From Acidobacteriaceae bacterium (GTDB lineage: Bacteria > Acidobacteriota > Terriglobia > Terriglobales > Acidobacteriaceae), in contig JANXZS010000018.1 of NCBI GenBank assembly GCA_025355385.1, forward strand, positions 1-44,382: 44,382 nucleotides of DNA. The letters run 5' to 3'. Shown piece after piece: positions 8,251 through 25,393 of this stretch; positions within the stretch are counted from its first letter, which is position 1, and every line of letters begins with the position of its first letter. The notes under the pieces are model-generated. The model saw only the letters and a program-made list of their open reading frames with translations, was not told the DNA's origin and did not search any database. A program made the translations under genes and the position numbers.

Positions 8251-12723
<4,473 letters not shown>

Positions 12724-12726
12724 ATC

Positions 12727-12760
12727 GTGTCCCGGGCCGCGCAGTAGCGGCTCCGGGCAC
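12727..12760 (+). promoter_or_regulatory. long GC-rich hairpin between rpoB and rpoC
   Basis: Starting 3 bp after the rpoB stop, GTG-(T)-CCCGG-GCCGC, loop GCAGTA, GCGGC-(T)-CCGGG-CAC form 13 base pairs with one bulged T on each side. No T-tract follows, so it should not terminate efficiently. A processing or stability role is more likely. The rest of the 197-bp spacer includes a 7-bp inverted repeat (CCTGTCC...GGACAGG). Confidence 0.7.
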
Positions 12761-12907
12761 TGGTTCATCGCCCAGATTTTTGAAGACAGGCGCCTGTCCC
12801 ATAAGAGCTAACGGCTCCCCCGGGAAGGACAGGAACCGATAAACATTTATCCCGGGAACGCAGCAGGCCACACTCCGCCGGCAATATGCCATGCGGAGAA
12901 AGGTGCC

Positions 12908-12914
12908 AAGGAGG
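12908..12914 (+). promoter_or_regulatory. ribosome-binding site that fixes the rpoC start
   Basis: AAGGAGG, a full Shine-Dalgarno match, lies six bases before TTG 12921. It decides for the TTG start over the upstream in-frame ATG at 12891, which would put this site inside the gene. Confidence 0.85.
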
Positions 12915-12920
12915 GTCGTC

Positions 12921-17111
<4,191 letters not shown>

Positions 17112-17180
17112 TGTTGTTCGCCAGATGGCGCTCTCGGCGCCGGTCTGGATGACGAGCATGATTCAACTACCAGTAACCAG

Positions 17181-17208
17181 CGGCGGAGCCCACAAGCTCC
17201 GCCGTTTT
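17181..17208 (+). terminator. intrinsic terminator after rpoC
   Basis: CGGCGGAGC, loop CCACAA, GCTCCGCCG: a perfect 9-bp GC-rich stem followed by TTTTAGTTAC, 69 bp after the rpoC stop. It is a clear end of the ribosomal/RNA polymerase operon. Confidence 0.92.
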
Positions 17209-17336
17209 AGTTACAACTAAGATCGAGCCCAAGTACTAAAGTTCGAGTGATTCCGGCATTCGTACTCTGGCGGCAGCGGGCTTACACCACTATTATTTGT
17301 CCAGTTGAAGGAATGCTAACGCCGGGGAGTGCCATC

Positions 17337-17573
17337 ATGGCGCATGAACCTTTCGAAGTGAGCGCGCGATTCAGTCAGATTATTGTTGCCAGGATCGTTG
17401 AACTGGACCTGGGTGCGGCGAGGGATGAGCAGTTGATTCCGTCACTGTTGAGCGAGGACCACAAGTCTCGGCAGCGCAAGCTCATAAAGGAACAACGGGC
17501 TGAGGCCGAACGTATGCGGAACTTCCTGAGAGACGCTCGCATCCGCGATCCCCAGCAGCCGCAGGAAGTCTGA
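17337..17573 (+). CDS. small hypothetical protein, helical and charged
   Basis: A 78-residue frame from ATG 17337, preceded by GGGGAG at 8-bp spacing. It begins MAHEPFEVSARFSQIIVARI and has a strongly charged C-terminal half (SEDHKSRQRKLIKEQRAEAE) that looks alpha-helical. No membrane segment or signal peptide. An ATG at 17313 would add eight residues with a poorly placed ribosome-binding site. It stands alone after the rpoC terminator. No family is recognised. Confidence 0.6.
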   Translation: MAHEPFEVSARFSQIIVARIVELDLGAARDEQLIPSLLSEDHKSRQRKLIKEQRAEAERMRNFLRDARIRDPQQPQEV

Positions 17574-17892
17574 AGCCGGGTGGATGGTTGCAGTTCGCGT
17601 TCGAAGTTTGGGCCGACTCATGGTCGCGATCGGCGCTCCCAATGCAATTCAACTTTCCTGCCGTCCGTTAAACTGCGCTCCCAGAGCTGTCTTCTGAGAG
17701 CATCTCAGCGTCGCTCCAAAGATGTCGCGAGCTTACTTGTTTTCCACGCATTGAGTTGGGGGAAACTGGCGGATTTTGCCGACGAACAGCTGCCGGCGGA
17801 TTGCTCGTCTTATGTGACCCATTGTCGCGCTATTTGTGGCTTTAGGCAGCGAGAGGCCGTATTCTACTCGTTCTGACCTTTACCTGCCGCTG
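17574..17892. other. 319-bp spacer without a recognisable gene
   Basis: An open frame of 98 codons crosses most of this stretch but its product (Ser/Arg/Cys-rich, no folded-protein pattern) is not convincing. No clear promoter, repeat or RNA was seen. It probably holds the promoter for the lipid kinase gene. Confidence 0.4.
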
Positions 17893-18828
17893 ATGCATAG
17901 AGTTCTCCTGCTTATCAATCCGCTTATTGGGCAACGGGCTCGCCGCAAGCGCGACTTGGTGCGCGTGCAAGAGGCGTTCCGTGCCGCAGGCGTGCATACT
18001 GTCACCGAGGAGACACCGCGCGATCACGCGGCCGGGGACCTGGTACGAGCGATTGGACAGAATTTTGACGCAGTCATCCCATGCGGCGGAGATGGCACGA
18101 TCTTCGACGTGGTGCAGGGCGCGGTAGAGACCGAGATTCCTATCGGCGTGGTTCCCTTTGGAACCGGCAATATTCTGGCGCAAAATCTGGGCATCCCTCT
18201 CGATCCGGTGAGAGCGGTGGAGACGCTGCTCCGTTCGCAACCGCGCATGGTGCCGCTGGGCAGGATCACTTGCGGATTCGAAGATGAGCCGGCACGAAGT
18301 TGGTACTTCATGTTTGCCGCGGGCCTGGGAATGCATGCCTCAGTGCTGGGTGCTTCGACCGGATGGGGCAAGCACACGATTGGCCCGGCTGCCTATTACG
18401 TGGCTGGCATGGCCCGGTTGCTTCGTGGGCGGATAGAGCCGTTCATGATGGAGACAACGGACGTCAACGGTCTGGTGGAGCTGCGTGAGTATTGCGAAGC
18501 CATAGGTGTTCGCGTCGCCGCGCTGAATCGATGGCGTCCCGGAGGTGGGCTTTACAGCGGCTCCATTCGCATTGTGGCGGTGCCGGGCTCTTCGCGTGTG
18601 GCGCTGGCTCGCGCGTCCTTCCAAGCCATCGTCCATCGCTCTACTGAAGTGGGGGGGCGACGGCAAGGGGCGGCGGTCAGCGGAGATTTTGTGCGCGCCA
18701 TATTTCGCCCGGTCCCCGGGTATGAATACGCCTCGCCTATCGAGGTGGAGGCCGATGGTGAGGTGCTGGGGACTTCGAGCGCTACCATCGAAATCACCAA
18801 CGATCGAGTAACGCTGCTGGTGCCGTAG
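17893..18828 (+). CDS. diacylglycerol kinase family lipid kinase (YegS/DgkB type)
   Basis: 311 residues. The N-terminal catalytic domain begins MHRVLLLINPLIGQRARRKR and carries the nucleotide-binding GGDGT at residues 65-69, followed by GVVPFGTGNILAQNLGIPLD, the signature of the DAGK catalytic family. The C-terminal beta-rich domain ends VEADGEVLGTSSATIEITND. Members phosphorylate diacylglycerol, sphingosine-like bases or other lipids using ATP; the substrate here is unknown. I chose ATG 17893 since it starts at the first beta strand. No membrane helices, so it probably acts at the inner face of the membrane. Confidence 0.92.
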   Translation: MHRVLLLINPLIGQRARRKRDLVRVQEAFRAAGVHTVTEETPRDHAAGDLVRAIGQNFDAVIPCGGDGTIFDVVQGAVETEIPIGVVPFGTGNILAQNLGIPLDPVRAVETLLRSQPRMVPLGRITCGFEDEPARSWYFMFAAGLGMHASVLGASTGWGKHTIGPAAYYVAGMARLLRGRIEPFMMETTDVNGLVELREYCEAIGVRVAALNRWRPGGGLYSGSIRIVAVPGSSRVALARASFQAIVHRSTEVGGRRQGAAVSGDFVRAIFRPVPGYEYASPIEVEADGEVLGTSSATIEITNDRVTLLVP

Positions 18829-18992
18829 TAGACCGCACCTTTCTACAGCGGGAGAGCGCGTAACGCGAACCGACTAGTTGCCGTTTGACGGCGATAGGCT
18901 GCGACGGTGTGGCCAGTGATGCGTGAAATCGGCAATCCAGCGCTCGATGGCGGGGCACCGTGCGAGATATCTTTTGTTTGGGGGAGGTCTTC

Positions 18993-19361
18993 ATGGAGAG
19001 TCAGCGGAGCGGAAGTCCGTTCTGCCATATCATTCCTCGGGCGCCTGACCTCGTGATGTCGAAGCTATTCTACGAATCCATTTTCAACTGGAGCGCACGG
19101 GAAAACGTGCCGGGGCCGAGGTACTGGTTCTTCGAATCGGGAAATGTGGGCGGAGCATGCGGCAGCAATCACAAACCCGTTGAGCGATCCATCGTTCTCG
19201 TCATAAAGGTGGACGATATGCCCGCCACCCTTCAAAGCATTAGCAAACAAGGGGGAGTATTGACACCAGGCCGAAGCCGGATCGGGGAAGTTGCGGCCCG
19301 GTACGATGCTTATTTCCTCGACCCTAACGGAAACGAAATGGAACTCCACTCCGACGAATGA
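18993..19361 (+). CDS. VOC (glyoxalase/bleomycin resistance-like) family protein
   Basis: 122 residues, one VOC unit pair. It has the FCHIIPRAPDLVMSKLFYES strand-helix typical of the first module, and the second module ends in YFLDPNGNEMELHSDE, matching the usual D-P-x-G-N-x-x-E/L ending. Possible metal ligands are H12 and E117. The family spans glyoxalases, dioxygenases and antibiotic-binding proteins; the substrate is not predictable here. The start at ATG 18993 has GGGGGAGG with 6-bp spacing, which rules against the upstream in-frame GTG at 18960. Confidence 0.85.
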   Translation: MESQRSGSPFCHIIPRAPDLVMSKLFYESIFNWSARENVPGPRYWFFESGNVGGACGSNHKPVERSIVLVIKVDDMPATLQSISKQGGVLTPGRSRIGEVAARYDAYFLDPNGNEMELHSDE

Positions 19362-19495
19362 GATCGAGCAGTACAACACAGAAAATCTGAAAATTTGAGT
19401 CTTCGGGACCTGACTTTTTGCAATTCGCAGCGCCCGGTTTCACCGTGGGTGCCCACTGTGTAACACTAGAGAGACCTTGTTTTGAGGAGCGAGTG

Positions 19496-20035
19496 ATGCC
19501 TATGTTTCCTACTCCACGGGTCTACTCCGCAATGGCGAGTCTGCTGATACTGTCCAGCTCCTTCGCCGCGTTTGCGGCTACTCCGCAGCTTTACTCCGAT
19601 AGTGCCGATGCCAAAGCCGAGATACGCCAGGCGCTGACTGAGGCCGCGCGCCAGCACAAGCATGTTCTGCTGGATTTTGGCGGCAACTGGTGTGGAGACT
19701 GCCACATTCTGGATCTCTATCTGCACGATCCCGGCAATGCGGCGATTCTCGCCGCCAATTATGTTCTTGTGGATGTAAACGTCGGCCGGTACGACCGCAA
19801 CCTGGATGTCGCGAAGCAGTACGGGGTGCCGCTGGAGAAGGGTGTGCCCGCACTGGCGATTCTCGATTGGAATGGGAAGCTGATTTACAGCCAGCGGAAT
19901 GGGGAGTTTGAAACCATGCGCCGGCTGGATGTCTCGAGCGTAATGAGTTTTTTAACGAAGTGGAAGCCTGCATTAAGCCATGCCTCCCAACGGTCGGTCC
20001 CATGCTCGACGGCTGCCGGTAAGACACCTTGCTGA
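19496..20035 (+). CDS. secreted thioredoxin-like protein
   Basis: 179 residues. Residues 1-28 form a signal peptide (hydrophobic SLLILSSSFAAFAA). The thioredoxin fold follows with HVLLDFGGNWCGDCHILDLY, redox pair C66-x-x-C69, and the cis-proline strand GVPALAILD. The C-terminal 20 residues are Ser-rich with two extra cysteines (SVPCSTAAGKTPC). It probably reduces or isomerises disulfides, or delivers electrons, in the periplasm. GAGGAG precedes the ATG. It stands alone, ending 50 bp before the palindromic repeat. Confidence 0.9.
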   Translation: MPMFPTPRVYSAMASLLILSSSFAAFAATPQLYSDSADAKAEIRQALTEAARQHKHVLLDFGGNWCGDCHILDLYLHDPGNAAILAANYVLVDVNVGRYDRNLDVAKQYGVPLEKGVPALAILDWNGKLIYSQRNGEFETMRRLDVSSVMSFLTKWKPALSHASQRSVPCSTAAGKTPC

Positions 20036-20085
20036 GCACTTCGTTAAAGAGCCATACGCTCTGGCCGAATATCTTTATCCTGCGA

Positions 20086-20120
20086 AAACCCACGTCTCAA
20101 AAGCGAGACGTGGAGCACCC
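20086..20120. repeat. 35-bp palindromic repeat, copy 1
   Basis: AAAC then CCACGTCTC, loop AAAAGC, GAGACGTGG and AGCACCC: a perfect 9-bp stem with a conserved flank. It matches the element at 25311-25345 at 32 of 35 positions. It lies 50 bp after the thioredoxin-like gene and 31 bp before a terminator. The form resembles REP-type intergenic repeats. Confidence 0.85.
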
Positions 20121-20150
20121 GATTTGTTTAGCATGAGTCCGAGCAAACAG

Positions 20151-20180
20151 AAAAGCCCTCACGGCGAGTGAGGGCTTTCG
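20151..20180. terminator. bidirectional intrinsic terminator
   Basis: AAAGCCCTCAC, loop GGCGA, GTGAGGGCTTT: an 11-bp perfect stem with A-runs on one side and T-runs on the other, between the convergent thioredoxin-like (+) and beta-glucosidase (-) genes. It can serve both. Confidence 0.93.
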
Positions 20181-20201
20181 CTTTAGAGCGGTGGAGCAAG
20201 G

Positions 20202-22589
20202 CTATTTTGTGATTTCGACTTCGGTATGTTCTGTAGCTTTGGAACTGCCGCCGACTACGATGCGGTACTTGGTCGGCTCGACTACTCGTTCGAGCGCGGC
20301 GTTGTAGAAGGCCAGTTCTTCGAAGCCGAGGGTAAACTCCACCTGCTTTTGTTCCCCGGGAGCAAGAGTGACGCGCTCAAAGCCCTTCAACTCGCGAATG
20401 GGCTGCTCTAGGCTGGCTGAAGTGTTGTGGATGTATAGCTGCACTACTTCAGTACCTGCAACCGAGCCGGTGTTCTTGACGACGACTCCTACCTTGATGA
20501 AGCCGCCCTTTTGTTGACGGCCCGCCTTGATGGTTGCAAGCGGCACGTGCTGGCTGTTGAGGGTGAGTGGAGAGTAGGAGAACTGTGTGTAAGATAGGCC
20601 CCACCCAAAGGGATAGAGGGGATCATTGGGGCCATCGATGTAGCGGGAGCCGTACCTCTCGCGGTCGACGAGGTCGGGCACCACACCATCAGGATCGGTG
20701 ATTGGACGGCCGGTGGGGAACTGCGAGTAGGAGATAGGTTCCTGCCCCACGCTGTATGGAAAGCTTGCGGGCAGCTTCCCGCTCGGATTGACGTCGCCAA
20801 GGAGCACGTTGGCGACGGCGTTCCCTGCCTCGATGCCGGGGTACCAGGCTTCAAGAATCGCGGGAACGTTTTTTACTGCCCACGGCAGCGCCAGTGGGCG
20901 GCCGTTGAAGAGGACGAGAACGACTGGTTTGCCAGCAGCGGCAACGGCTTCGAGAAGCTGCTGCTGGTTGCCTGTCAATCCCAGATTCATGCGTGAGGCG
21001 GCCTCCCCGGTCTCGTTGCCCGGTTCGCCGAGAGCGATCAGCACGATATCCGCCTGCCGGGCGGCGTGGACGGCCTGCTCAAACCCTTCTGTACTGTCGC
21101 CTTTGATATCGGTGCCTTTGGCATAGAGAAGTTTGGTTGACCCTGCGGCAAAGCGCTGTTCGAGCGCTTGTTTGAGGGTGACGGAGTCCGCGGGATTCCC
21201 GGATCCAGGCCAGGACCCAAGCATATCGGCTTTGGAGTCGGCCAGCGGACCGATGAGGGCGACGGTGTGCGCGGATTTCCTAAGAGGCAGCAGACGGCCA
21301 GTTCCCTGCAATGGTTCGTTCTTCAACAGGACTAGCGTTTCCTCAGCGACCTTGCGGGTGAGTTCGCGTTTCTCGGGGGATGCCACATAGGGGGCACCTT
21401 TTTCCGCGTAGGGATGCTCGAAGAGGCCGAGGGCGAATTTGACCCGCAGGATCCGCCGCACTGCTTCATCCACAACGGACTCCTTGAGTTCGCCGGAGCG
21501 TACCAGGGAGACGAGGTGGGTTCCATAAAGACCGCCCTCCATATCCATGTCCACGCCAGCGGTAAGGGCCTTGAGCGCAGCGGTGGCGCCATTGGGTGCG
21601 ATGGAGTGGTTGATCAGCTCCCTGACTGAAGCCCAGTCGCTGACCACGAAGCCGTCGAACTTCCATTCCTTGCGAAGTATTTGCGTGAGGGTCAGCGGGT
21701 TGGCACTTGCCGGAACGCCGTTGAGTGAATTGAAGGAGCTCATCAGTGAGGCTGCGCCGGCTTCCACGGCGGCTCGATAGGGCTCCAGGTAGACTTGTCG
21801 CAACGTGACCTCGGACATGTCGACGGCATTGTAATCTCTGCCGGCGGTGGCTCCGCCATAGGCTGCGAAGTGCTTGACGCAGGCGGCGACAGATTGCGGG
21901 TTGCCGAGATCGCCCTGTTGATAGCCGCGAATCCAGGCGCGCGCCATGGCACTTCCCAAATATGGATCTTCGCCTGCGCTTTCAGTGATGCGGCCCCATC
22001 GGGCATCGCGCGCAATGTCGACCATGGGGGAGAAAACCCACTGCACGCCGTCTGCCCGGGCTTCGATGGCGCTGGCGTGGGCTACCGTCTCCGCTGCCTG
22101 GGGATCGAAGCTGGCGGCTAGCGCCAGGGGCACGGGGAAGGTGGTGCGATGGCCGTGAATGACGTCATAGCCGAAGATGAGAGGAATATGCAGCCGGGTT
22201 TTTTCGACGGCGAGGTGCTGGTAGGCATTTGTGGTGTCGGCACCGATCGCGTTGAGCAGCGAGCCGATCTGGCCCTTGGCGATTGCTTCTTCGGTGTTGC
22301 TGCGGCCGGTTCCAGGTCCGGTGGCCTCGCCCGAGGAGTACTGCACCAGTTGCCCGACCTTTTCTTCGAGAGTCATCTTACGCAAGAGGTCTTCGACACG
22401 CTGATTTAATTTAGGGTCGGCAAGCTGGGCATTTGGGGGCGCAAAGGAATACTGCGAGACCGCAGCGACCGGTTTCGGGTCGGTCTTCCTGGGAGCTGCG
22501 TGCGCGGTGTTTCCAGTGAAAACGACAACAGCCGAGAGCAGAGCGCAGGCGAAGGCAAAGAGGCGATAGGCCGAGAGTGTATTGAGCAT
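20202..22589 (-). CDS. bglX: secreted GH3 beta-glucosidase
   Basis: 795 residues. A signal peptide of about 31 residues (MLNTLSAYRLFAFACALLSA, cleavage near TAHA) precedes the GH3 TIM-barrel domain. Motifs include VACVKHFAAYGGATAGRDYN and the nucleophile Asp318 in GFVVSDWASV. The second domain (LALPWAVKNVPAILEAWYPG) and a C-terminal fibronectin III-like domain (GTEVVQLYIHNTSASLEQPI) complete the BglX layout. It hydrolyses terminal beta-glucosyl residues in the periplasm, or acts on related beta-glycosides. A longer in-frame reading from 23165 overlaps the divergent YihY gene; the signal peptide supports ATG 22589. Confidence 0.96.
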   Translation of the reverse strand: MLNTLSAYRLFAFACALLSAVVVFTGNTAHAAPRKTDPKPVAAVSQYSFAPPNAQLADPKLNQRVEDLLRKMTLEEKVGQLVQYSSGEATGPGTGRSNTEEAIAKGQIGSLLNAIGADTTNAYQHLAVEKTRLHIPLIFGYDVIHGHRTTFPVPLALAASFDPQAAETVAHASAIEARADGVQWVFSPMVDIARDARWGRITESAGEDPYLGSAMARAWIRGYQQGDLGNPQSVAACVKHFAAYGGATAGRDYNAVDMSEVTLRQVYLEPYRAAVEAGAASLMSSFNSLNGVPASANPLTLTQILRKEWKFDGFVVSDWASVRELINHSIAPNGATAALKALTAGVDMDMEGGLYGTHLVSLVRSGELKESVVDEAVRRILRVKFALGLFEHPYAEKGAPYVASPEKRELTRKVAEETLVLLKNEPLQGTGRLLPLRKSAHTVALIGPLADSKADMLGSWPGSGNPADSVTLKQALEQRFAAGSTKLLYAKGTDIKGDSTEGFEQAVHAARQADIVLIALGEPGNETGEAASRMNLGLTGNQQQLLEAVAAAGKPVVLVLFNGRPLALPWAVKNVPAILEAWYPGIEAGNAVANVLLGDVNPSGKLPASFPYSVGQEPISYSQFPTGRPITDPDGVVPDLVDRERYGSRYIDGPNDPLYPFGWGLSYTQFSYSPLTLNSQHVPLATIKAGRQQKGGFIKVGVVVKNTGSVAGTEVVQLYIHNTSASLEQPIRELKGFERVTLAPGEQKQVEFTLGFEELAFYNAALERVVEPTKYRIVVGGSSKATEHTEVEITK

Positions 22590-22703
22590 AAGTTTTTGTT
22601 GGACTCTTGATGCTATTCCGCTGAGTGCCTGCGGGCAACTCATTTGCTGATTAGATGAGGAGTAACTAGCTGAGGACGGGGCGTTCGGATACTCTGCACT
22701 TAT

Positions 22704-23534
22704 ATGAAGCGTAGCTTTCATTATTTCCGGGAGGCGATGCTCAGTTCGCTGGATCATGATGTGCTGGGGACGGGGAAGGCGGCTGCGTATTCGGCGATTT
22801 TGAGTGTATTTCCTGCGTTGCTGGTGCTGACGGCGCTGCTGGCCGTGGCACCCGGCAGCAACTCGTTTCGCGGCGAAATTCGTTCGGCGCTGGACCAGGT
22901 TCTGCCTCGGGACACGATGGATCTGGCACAGGCCTATCTGCAAAATCAGCATAAGCGGTCGATCCAGGTCGTTCTCTCCGCGGCCGCCATCAGCATACTG
23001 GCAGGAATGGGCGTGATGCTTTCCCTGATGGACGGCTTTCTGCGCGCATACAGCATGGACCGGACGGCATGGAAATCCCGCAGGCGGTATCTTGTGGCTT
23101 TTTTCCTGCTTCCCAGTTGTGCGGTGCCCATGGGGTGCGCTACGTTGATGGTCATCTTCGGCCACCAGATCGAGCTGTGGATGATCAATAACGCCGATTC
23201 TGAACTTCGCAGCTATGTGCTGGTGCTTTGGAGAACGGTGCGGTGGGCGATTGCCATCGTGACCTGTGTGTCAGTGCTGACAGTGATCTACCATTTGGGC
23301 ACTCCGCACCAGAACCGCTGGAAGTGGGTGGTTCCGGGTGCTTCCGTGGCCACGATCTTGTGGTTTCTCAGCACTCTCCTCTTTGGCTGGTACGTGACTC
23401 GCTTTGCAGATTATTCTGTTGTGTATGGATCGCTGGGTGCTGGGATCGCAACCCTTGTATGGCTGTACATCACGGCGATAGCGGTATTGTTTGGCGGAGA
23501 ATTCAACGCTCGAATCGCGCCGATTTCGCGGTAG
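22704..23534 (+). CDS. YihY/BrkB family inner-membrane protein
   Basis: 276 residues with about six hydrophobic helices, starting MKRSFHYFREAMLSSLDHDV. The family marks are the N-terminal GKAAAYSAILSVFPALLVLT, the central YHLGTPHQNRWKWVVPGASV and the terminal YGSLGAGIATLVWLYITAIA followed by GGEFNARI. The family was once misread as RNase BN; its role is unsettled, with BrkB linked to serum resistance. It is divergent from the GH3 gene, with 114 bp between the two starts that must carry both promoters. Confidence 0.93.
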   Translation: MKRSFHYFREAMLSSLDHDVLGTGKAAAYSAILSVFPALLVLTALLAVAPGSNSFRGEIRSALDQVLPRDTMDLAQAYLQNQHKRSIQVVLSAAAISILAGMGVMLSLMDGFLRAYSMDRTAWKSRRRYLVAFFLLPSCAVPMGCATLMVIFGHQIELWMINNADSELRSYVLVLWRTVRWAIAIVTCVSVLTVIYHLGTPHQNRWKWVVPGASVATILWFLSTLLFGWYVTRFADYSVVYGSLGAGIATLVWLYITAIAVLFGGEFNARIAPISR

Positions 23535-23670
23535 CCGGCGGGCCAAATCTTGCGCCTCCGGTGAAAATAGCGTGACTCCGGTCACACGCGGATGGTTTAA
23601 TCACCACTCTTCCCCGGGTCTAGTAGAATCAGATGGAAAAGCCAACAGAAAGCATTGTTTTGGGGGATTG

Positions 23671-25266
23671 ATGAATTCTCTCTTTGCCGATTCGAGCCTG
23701 AGTACCACTCAGGGTCAACGAAGAGCCAAGATTGTTGCAACACTTGGTCCAGCTTCCAACAGCGAAGCGATGTTCCGCGAGCTGGTGCGTGCGGGCCTTG
23801 ATGTGGCCCGTCTCAACTTCTCGCATGGAGCAAACTCCGAGAAGCTGGAACTGATCGAGATGATCCGCTCTGTGTCCGTGCAAGAGGGCAAGAGGATCTG
23901 CATCATGGGCGATCTTCAGGGTCCAAAGATCCGCACCGGGCGACTCAAGAACAAAGTCCCCGTCTTGCTGCGGGCTGGGCAGATGCTGATGATCACGCCG
24001 GGAGACATAGTTGGAACAGCGGACCTTATTGGCACCACCTTCAAGACACTGGCGGAGAACCTCGAGCAGGGCTCGCGCCTTCTGCTCTCGGATGGTTTGA
24101 TTGAACTGCGGGTGCGCGAGGTCCAGGATGCCGATGTGATCTGCGAAGTGATCAATGGAGGTATGCTTGGCGAGAATAAGGGGATCAATCTGCCGGGGAT
24201 CGCGGTACGCGTGCCCTCTTTGACGGAGAAGGACGAGGGCGATCTTGAATTCGCGCTGAAGAGTGACGTGGATGCAATCGCCGTATCGTTTATCCGCACC
24301 GCGGAGGACGTCAAGCTGGTCAAGCACCGCATTGCGGCACTAGGGTCGGAAACGTGGGTGATTGCCAAGCTGGAGAAGCCGCAGGCTATCGAGCACCTGG
24401 AGAGCATCCTGGAAGCCGCCGATGGGGTGATGGTAGCGCGCGGCGATCTGGGCGTGGAGGTGCCGCCGGAGAAGGTGCCCGCCATCCAGAAGCACGTAAT
24501 CCGCCGCGCATCGGAATATCGCAAGCCGGTGATCACGGCGACGCAAATGCTCGAGTCGATGATCGAGAACCCGCGTCCGACGCGCGCCGAAGCCAGTGAC
24601 GTTGCCAATGCCATCTACGACGGAAGCGATGCGGTAATGCTGTCTGGCGAGACGGCGATGGGCAAGTACCCGATTGAAGCCATCCGCATGATGGCCAAGA
24701 TTGTGAGTGAGACGGAGTCAGCGATGCGCGAGGCGCCTGTTCGTGATCGCGAGCGTTCCCACCGCATCCATCTGTCGATTGGCGAAACGATCTGCGAATC
24801 GATGTCGCACGCAGCCGACGATCTTGATCTGAGTGCGATTGCGGTTTTCACGGAGTCGGGGACAACCGCGCGGCAGCTTTCGAAGTACCGTCCACGCACC
24901 ACGATCTATGGACTTTCGAGCGTTGATGTGACGATCAATCGCATGGCCATGCTGTGGGGTGTTCTTCCTATCAAGTGCACCAAGCTGAATACCACCGACC
25001 AGATGGTGGATGCCGCCGAGCAGTTGCTTGAAGAGGGCGGGTACGTTCGTCCCCGGGAAGTGATTGGGATCGTCGCTGGCACGCGTACCAAGTCGGGTTC
25101 CACCAACTTCCTGCGCCTTCACGTTCTGGGAGATTACTTGGCGGACCAGGCGCGGGCTAAGGAACTGGCTAGCCATAAGGTCGAACTTCCTCCAGCGCGG
25201 GCTATCAAGGGTGCTTCGAAATCGAATACACCGCTAAAAAAAGGGAAGCCGGCCCGGTCCCGCTGA
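23671..25266 (+). CDS. pyk: pyruvate kinase
   Basis: 531 residues, about 50 longer than typical, the excess being a basic C-terminal tail ending GKPARSR. It converts phosphoenolpyruvate and ADP to pyruvate and ATP. Visible signatures are RRAKIVATLGPASN, VARLNFSHGA, IAKLEKPQAIEHLESILEAA, VMVARGDLGVEVPPEKVPAI and VITATQMLESMIENPRPTRA (active site). ATG 23671 follows GGGGGA and gives MNSLFADSSLSTTQGQRRAK; an upstream in-frame reading from 23491 overlaps YihY and is not credible. Expected to be a cytosolic homotetramer. Confidence 0.98.
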   Translation: MNSLFADSSLSTTQGQRRAKIVATLGPASNSEAMFRELVRAGLDVARLNFSHGANSEKLELIEMIRSVSVQEGKRICIMGDLQGPKIRTGRLKNKVPVLLRAGQMLMITPGDIVGTADLIGTTFKTLAENLEQGSRLLLSDGLIELRVREVQDADVICEVINGGMLGENKGINLPGIAVRVPSLTEKDEGDLEFALKSDVDAIAVSFIRTAEDVKLVKHRIAALGSETWVIAKLEKPQAIEHLESILEAADGVMVARGDLGVEVPPEKVPAIQKHVIRRASEYRKPVITATQMLESMIENPRPTRAEASDVANAIYDGSDAVMLSGETAMGKYPIEAIRMMAKIVSETESAMREAPVRDRERSHRIHLSIGETICESMSHAADDLDLSAIAVFTESGTTARQLSKYRPRTTIYGLSSVDVTINRMAMLWGVLPIKCTKLNTTDQMVDAAEQLLEEGGYVRPREVIGIVAGTRTKSGSTNFLRLHVLGDYLADQARAKELASHKVELPPARAIKGASKSNTPLKKGKPARSR

Positions 25267-25310
25267 GAGTCAGCGAAGAACAACTAAGAGCTGCTGTTTC
25301 GGTGCGCAAT

Positions 25311-25345
25311 AAACCCACGTCTCAAGGGCGAGACGTGGGGCACCC
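25311..25345. repeat. 35-bp palindromic repeat, copy 2
   Basis: CCCACGTCTC, loop AAGGGC, GAGACGTGGG: a perfect 10-bp stem, flanked by AAA and GCACCC. It differs from the copy at 20086 at three positions and has the longer stem. It lies in the 127-bp pyk-mutL spacer, 44 bp after pyk. It could double as a transcript 3'-end structure. Confidence 0.87.
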
Positions 25346-25393
25346 TGCGGGTGGCTTTGAGTGGAGCGCCGTTCCTGTTAACGTGAGTTGGTC

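Noticed and set aside
22589-23165. 192-residue N-terminal extension of the GH3 enzyme
   Set aside because: It overlaps the YihY gene entirely and would bury a clean signal peptide.
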